Assembly (NCBI RefSeq): GCF_020511155.1
Contig: NZ_CP041216.1
Coordinates: forward strand, 3,162,001 to 3,226,000
Length of the DNA: 64,000 nt
Direction of reading: 5' to 3'
From: Shewanella glacialimarina
GTDB taxonomy: Bacteria > Pseudomonadota > Gammaproteobacteria > Enterobacterales > Shewanellaceae
Shown here: one piece after another, positions 61,032 to 64,000 of the stretch
How positions within the stretch are numbered: position 1 is the stretch's first letter
How the letters are laid out: each line of letters starts with the position of its first letter
Position numbers and translations under genes: made by a program
The notes under the pieces: model-generated
Databases searched by the model: none
Seen by the model: only the letters and a program-made list of their open reading frames with translations
Told to the model about the DNA's origin: nothing

Positions 61032-63902
61032 ATGAAAAGTACCGAAAATATGACTAAATATAGCCTTCGTTCGTGGGTACTGGTACTGGCATTGGCTCCT
61101 ACCATTGTGGTGGGTATTCTACTTGGAAGTTACTTCACCATAAACCGCTTTTATGAACTTGAAGACACACTAATGGCAAAAGGCAGCAATATTATCGAGC
61201 CATTAGCCATAGCCAGTGAGTTTGGTATTGTTACCGAAGACAGAGAATCAACAAAAAAACTGCTTTCAGCAACGCAAATGAAAAATGCATCCTTAATACT
61301 CTCTATCGCGATTTTTGATAGCCAAAATCAACTTTTTGTTACCTCTCATTATCATAAAGACTTTGAGGTCATGCGCACCCAGCAGCCATTGTCTGAGTTA
61401 GATACCACTGAATTTAATACCCTAGAAGATATTTTAGTCATTCGCAGTCCTATTGTTTCCAATACTCATTTTAACCCACTGGCTTATATTAATAATCAAT
61501 CAAATAAAGATCCGCTTGCTTCGCTTAACCAACAAAATACGGTTTACGGCCAAAGTATGGCAAAACCTACATATAACAGTAAGCAAGAACAAGTTATTGG
61601 CTATATCGCGATATTAATCAATAAAGAAAATGCTCTACTAGAGCAGCATAGGGCCGCCATTGCCGCGTTTATTATTGTATTAATCGGGGTTCAGTTTAAC
61701 CTATTCTTCACCTTTCGCTTAGTTAAACACGTCAATCATCCCATTACCGAAATGGTCAGGGTTGTGGCAAAAATTCGAGAGGGGAAACTCGATACACGCT
61801 TAGATGGTAATTTGATTGGTGAATTAGATTTACTTAAACGAGGCATCAATGCCATGGCGGGCTCCTTGTCTGAATATCATGACGAGATGCAACAAAATAT
61901 TGATCAAGCAACCTCAGATTTGCGGGAAACCTTAGAGCAAATTGAAATTCAGAACGTTGAATTAGATTTAGCTAAAAAACGTGCATTAGAAGCCAGTCGA
62001 ATTAAATCTGAGTTTTTAGCCAATATGTCGCACGAGCTGCGCACCCCGCTCAATGGCGTAATAGGATTCTCAAGGCAGTTAATTAAAACTCCGCTTCATT
62101 CAAGCCAACTCGATTACATCAAAACAATTGAGCGCAGCGCCAGTAATTTATTAGGGATCATTAATGACATCCTTGATTTCTCTAAACTTGAAGCGGGTAA
62201 AATGGTGTTTGAAAAAATGCCTTTTGCGTTACGTGAAACCTTAGCTGACACCTTAAGTCTTATCGCAGGTAGCGCAAGGGAAAAGGGCTTAGAACTTATT
62301 ATTGATATTGATTCTACTGTGCCAGAAAGTGTTAGCGGCGATGCAATGCGAGTGAATCAAATTATTACCAACCTAGTCGGCAATGCAATCAAATTTACTG
62401 ATCAAGGTAGTGTAATACTAAAAATTACCCTTGTTGGTAATAATGAAGATACTGTGACGCTGCGATGTGAAATCATCGATACAGGTATTGGCATTGATGA
62501 AGGCCAGCAGGAATACTTATTCCAAGCTTTTGGCCAGGCAGACTCATCGATATCTCGCCGTTTTGGCGGAACAGGATTAGGTTTAGTGATAACCAAACGC
62601 CTCATTAACCAAATGGGCGGTCAAATTGGGTTCACTTCAAGCCCAGATAAAGGCTCAAATTTCTGGTTTATTTTACCTCTTAGCACCAGTCAGTTTGACA
62701 TAGGTGAAGTATTACCAATGGATGTACTGCAGGGTAAATCTATCCTGTTATTTGAACCAAGAGAGCTGACACGTGACACCTTGAATAGGCGCCTAGAATC
62801 GTGGCATTTAAAACTGACCAGCGTGGGACAATTAGATCATCTCAATAAAACCCTTGAACAAAAAAACATACATTTTGATTATATCTTAACAAGCTGTCAT
62901 GGTTTTGATAGTCCAGAGCACATTAGCTCACAATTACAGGTCATGAAAAATCATACTCAATGTCTGATTTTACTGCATGACTGCATAGACCAAGACATCA
63001 TTAGTCACCATTTAAAACCCAACAGCGACTTACTCCTGAACGTTCCTATCAATGATATGGAATTAGCAAGGCATTTAATTTACCCGCCGACCCCTAAAGC
63101 ATTACAACAGTTATTGCCTATCGCACCTGGCACTAATATCGAACGTTTGAATGTGTCGGTGTTAGCTGTAGATGATAATATTGCCAACTTGAAGCTTATT
63201 GATACTTTATTACAAGAATTAGTTGTTAACGTCACCACAGCTAAAAATGGTCAAGAAGCCATTAAACTGGCGAGAAGTAAAAGCTTTGAATTAATCTTTA
63301 TGGATATTCAGATGCCGGGAATGGATGGTATTACCGCAACCAAACGCATACGTCATGAATCAATGAACCGCCACACGCCAATAATTGCAGTCACAGCCCA
63401 TGCGATTGCAGAAGAAAGAGAAAATATTTTAGCTGCGGGTATGGATGCCTTTTTGCCCAAACCCATCGATGAATCATCATTAAGAAAAGTGATTAATCGT
63501 TGGATAGCAAAACCTAAATTTACCCATTTTGAGCTTCATACCCTCAATTGGGAGTTGTGCTTAAGCCAAGCAAGCCAAAAACCGGGCTTAGCACTTGAAA
63601 TGCTACAAATGCTGGTAGACTCAATTCCCAGCACAATCGCAACAATTGAGTTGGCACTGCAACAGCAGGATCAAGCACAGATGCTACAGGCAGTCCATAA
63701 ACTGCATGGGGCAAGCTGTTATTGTGGCGTACCGACAACCCAGAAGCTTTGCCAGGAAATAGAATCTGCTTTAAAGCACAAAACCTCGACGAGTGAGCTA
63801 GAACCGGAAATACTTGAGTTACTTGATGAGCTAACTAAGGTAGAATCGGCGGCAACTCAAGTATTAGAACAGTTATCGATGGACATCACGCATGACTCAT
63901 AA
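61032..63902 (+). CDS. barA: BarA hybrid sensor histidine kinase
   Basis: 956 residues (E. coli 918). Two membrane helices (about 14-36 and 207-227) flank a periplasmic sensor of about 165 residues, then HAMP (about 230-285), coiled coil, HisKA with SHELRTPLNG (H334), HATPase_c with NLVGNAIKFTD and FGGTGLGLVI, an atypical receiver-like segment, REC with D758 in MDIQMPG, and Hpt with HKLHGAS (H889). Phosphorelay to UvrY/GacA drives CsrA-antagonist small RNAs in relatives. A start at 61050 is an alternative (MTKYSLRSW). Stop overlaps the next gene by 11 bases. Confidence 0.96.
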   Translation: MKSTENMTKYSLRSWVLVLALAPTIVVGILLGSYFTINRFYELEDTLMAKGSNIIEPLAIASEFGIVTEDRESTKKLLSATQMKNASLILSIAIFDSQNQLFVTSHYHKDFEVMRTQQPLSELDTTEFNTLEDILVIRSPIVSNTHFNPLAYINNQSNKDPLASLNQQNTVYGQSMAKPTYNSKQEQVIGYIAILINKENALLEQHRAAIAAFIIVLIGVQFNLFFTFRLVKHVNHPITEMVRVVAKIREGKLDTRLDGNLIGELDLLKRGINAMAGSLSEYHDEMQQNIDQATSDLRETLEQIEIQNVELDLAKKRALEASRIKSEFLANMSHELRTPLNGVIGFSRQLIKTPLHSSQLDYIKTIERSASNLLGIINDILDFSKLEAGKMVFEKMPFALRETLADTLSLIAGSAREKGLELIIDIDSTVPESVSGDAMRVNQIITNLVGNAIKFTDQGSVILKITLVGNNEDTVTLRCEIIDTGIGIDEGQQEYLFQAFGQADSSISRRFGGTGLGLVITKRLINQMGGQIGFTSSPDKGSNFWFILPLSTSQFDIGEVLPMDVLQGKSILLFEPRELTRDTLNRRLESWHLKLTSVGQLDHLNKTLEQKNIHFDYILTSCHGFDSPEHISSQLQVMKNHTQCLILLHDCIDQDIISHHLKPNSDLLLNVPINDMELARHLIYPPTPKALQQLLPIAPGTNIERLNVSVLAVDDNIANLKLIDTLLQELVVNVTTAKNGQEAIKLARSKSFELIFMDIQMPGMDGITATKRIRHESMNRHTPIIAVTAHAIAEERENILAAGMDAFLPKPIDESSLRKVINRWIAKPKFTHFELHTLNWELCLSQASQKPGLALEMLQMLVDSIPSTIATIELALQQQDQAQMLQAVHKLHGASCYCGVPTTQKLCQEIESALKHKTSTSELEPEILELLDELTKVESAATQVLEQLSMDITHDS

Positions 63903-64000
63903 ACCTGGATTTTTTCAACGTTTAAAAGCGTTATCTTTACCTCAAAAACAATTATTTGCGATCGCTTTATGCCAACGTATGCTACCTAATTACCAACTAT
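63892..64000 (+). CDS. DUF416 (YjaG-like) protein, partial
   Basis: Starts at ATG 63892 inside the 3' end of barA and runs off the right edge after 36 codons. Visible residues include LPQKQLFAIALCQRMLPNYQL, which resembles the YjaG start (WQ..FMACLCERMYPNY). YjaG function is unknown. Confidence 0.6.
   Translation, partial: MTHKPGFFQRLKALSLPQKQLFAIALCQRMLPNYQL

Overview
The window is a chromosomal segment of a Shewanella-like marine gammaproteobacterium. The basis is protein-level resemblance of nearly every gene to that group, a moderate AT bias, and two conserved gammaproteobacterial gene orders: mutS / rpoS-nlpD-pcm-surE-truD-ispF-ispD-ftsB-eno-pyrG-mazG-relA-rlmD / barA, and recA...alaS-csrA-tRNA(Ser)-tRNA(Arg) array. 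No rRNA, CRISPR array, prophage or intact insertion sequence was seen.

Layout. 1-2.9 kb: a TonB-dependent receptor cut by the window edge. 3.3-13 kb: an OsmC protein, a giant tricorn-like S41 protease, and a co-directional group with an ECF sigma factor, a candidate anti-sigma factor, a von Willebrand-type lipoprotein and two paralogous periplasmic binding-protein-like proteins. 13.4-15 kb: purEK. 15.2-18.7 kb: a zinc-homeostasis cluster (COG0523 GTPase, DUF1826, DUF2796/ZrgA-like, Zur, MerC-domain protein) behind a candidate Zur operator. 18.7-20.7 kb: a small accessory patch with a GC-rich orphan ORF, a DUF4225 toxin-like fragment overlapping a small membrane protein, and about 0.9 kb of gene-free DNA full of inverted repeats. 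20.7-25 kb: a chemoreceptor without a sensory domain, a MITE-like element, two lipoproteins and gshA. 25-37 kb: an M16 peptidase lipoprotein, yqaA, a Na+/dicarboxylate-type symporter, a choice-of-anchor lipoprotein, an unusually long recX, and the oadGAB sodium-pumping oxaloacetate decarboxylase operon. 37.4-43.7 kb: six tRNA genes, csrA, alaS, a DUF2391 membrane protein and recA with a LexA box. 43.9-64 kb: mutS and the core block ending in barA and the start of a DUF416 gene.

The second half is essentially core genome: DNA repair (recA, mutS), stationary-phase and stringent control (rpoS, relA, mazG, csrA, barA), isoprenoid and envelope functions (ispD, ispF, ftsB, nlpD), and central metabolism (eno, pyrG). 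The most interesting non-core material is the Zur-linked cluster, where DUF1826 carries an HxD...H pattern suggestive of a mononuclear metal site next to a putative metallochaperone GTPase; the accessory patch at 18.7-20.7 kb; and a 193-bp MITE-like element with 13-bp terminal inverted repeats and a 6-bp target duplication.
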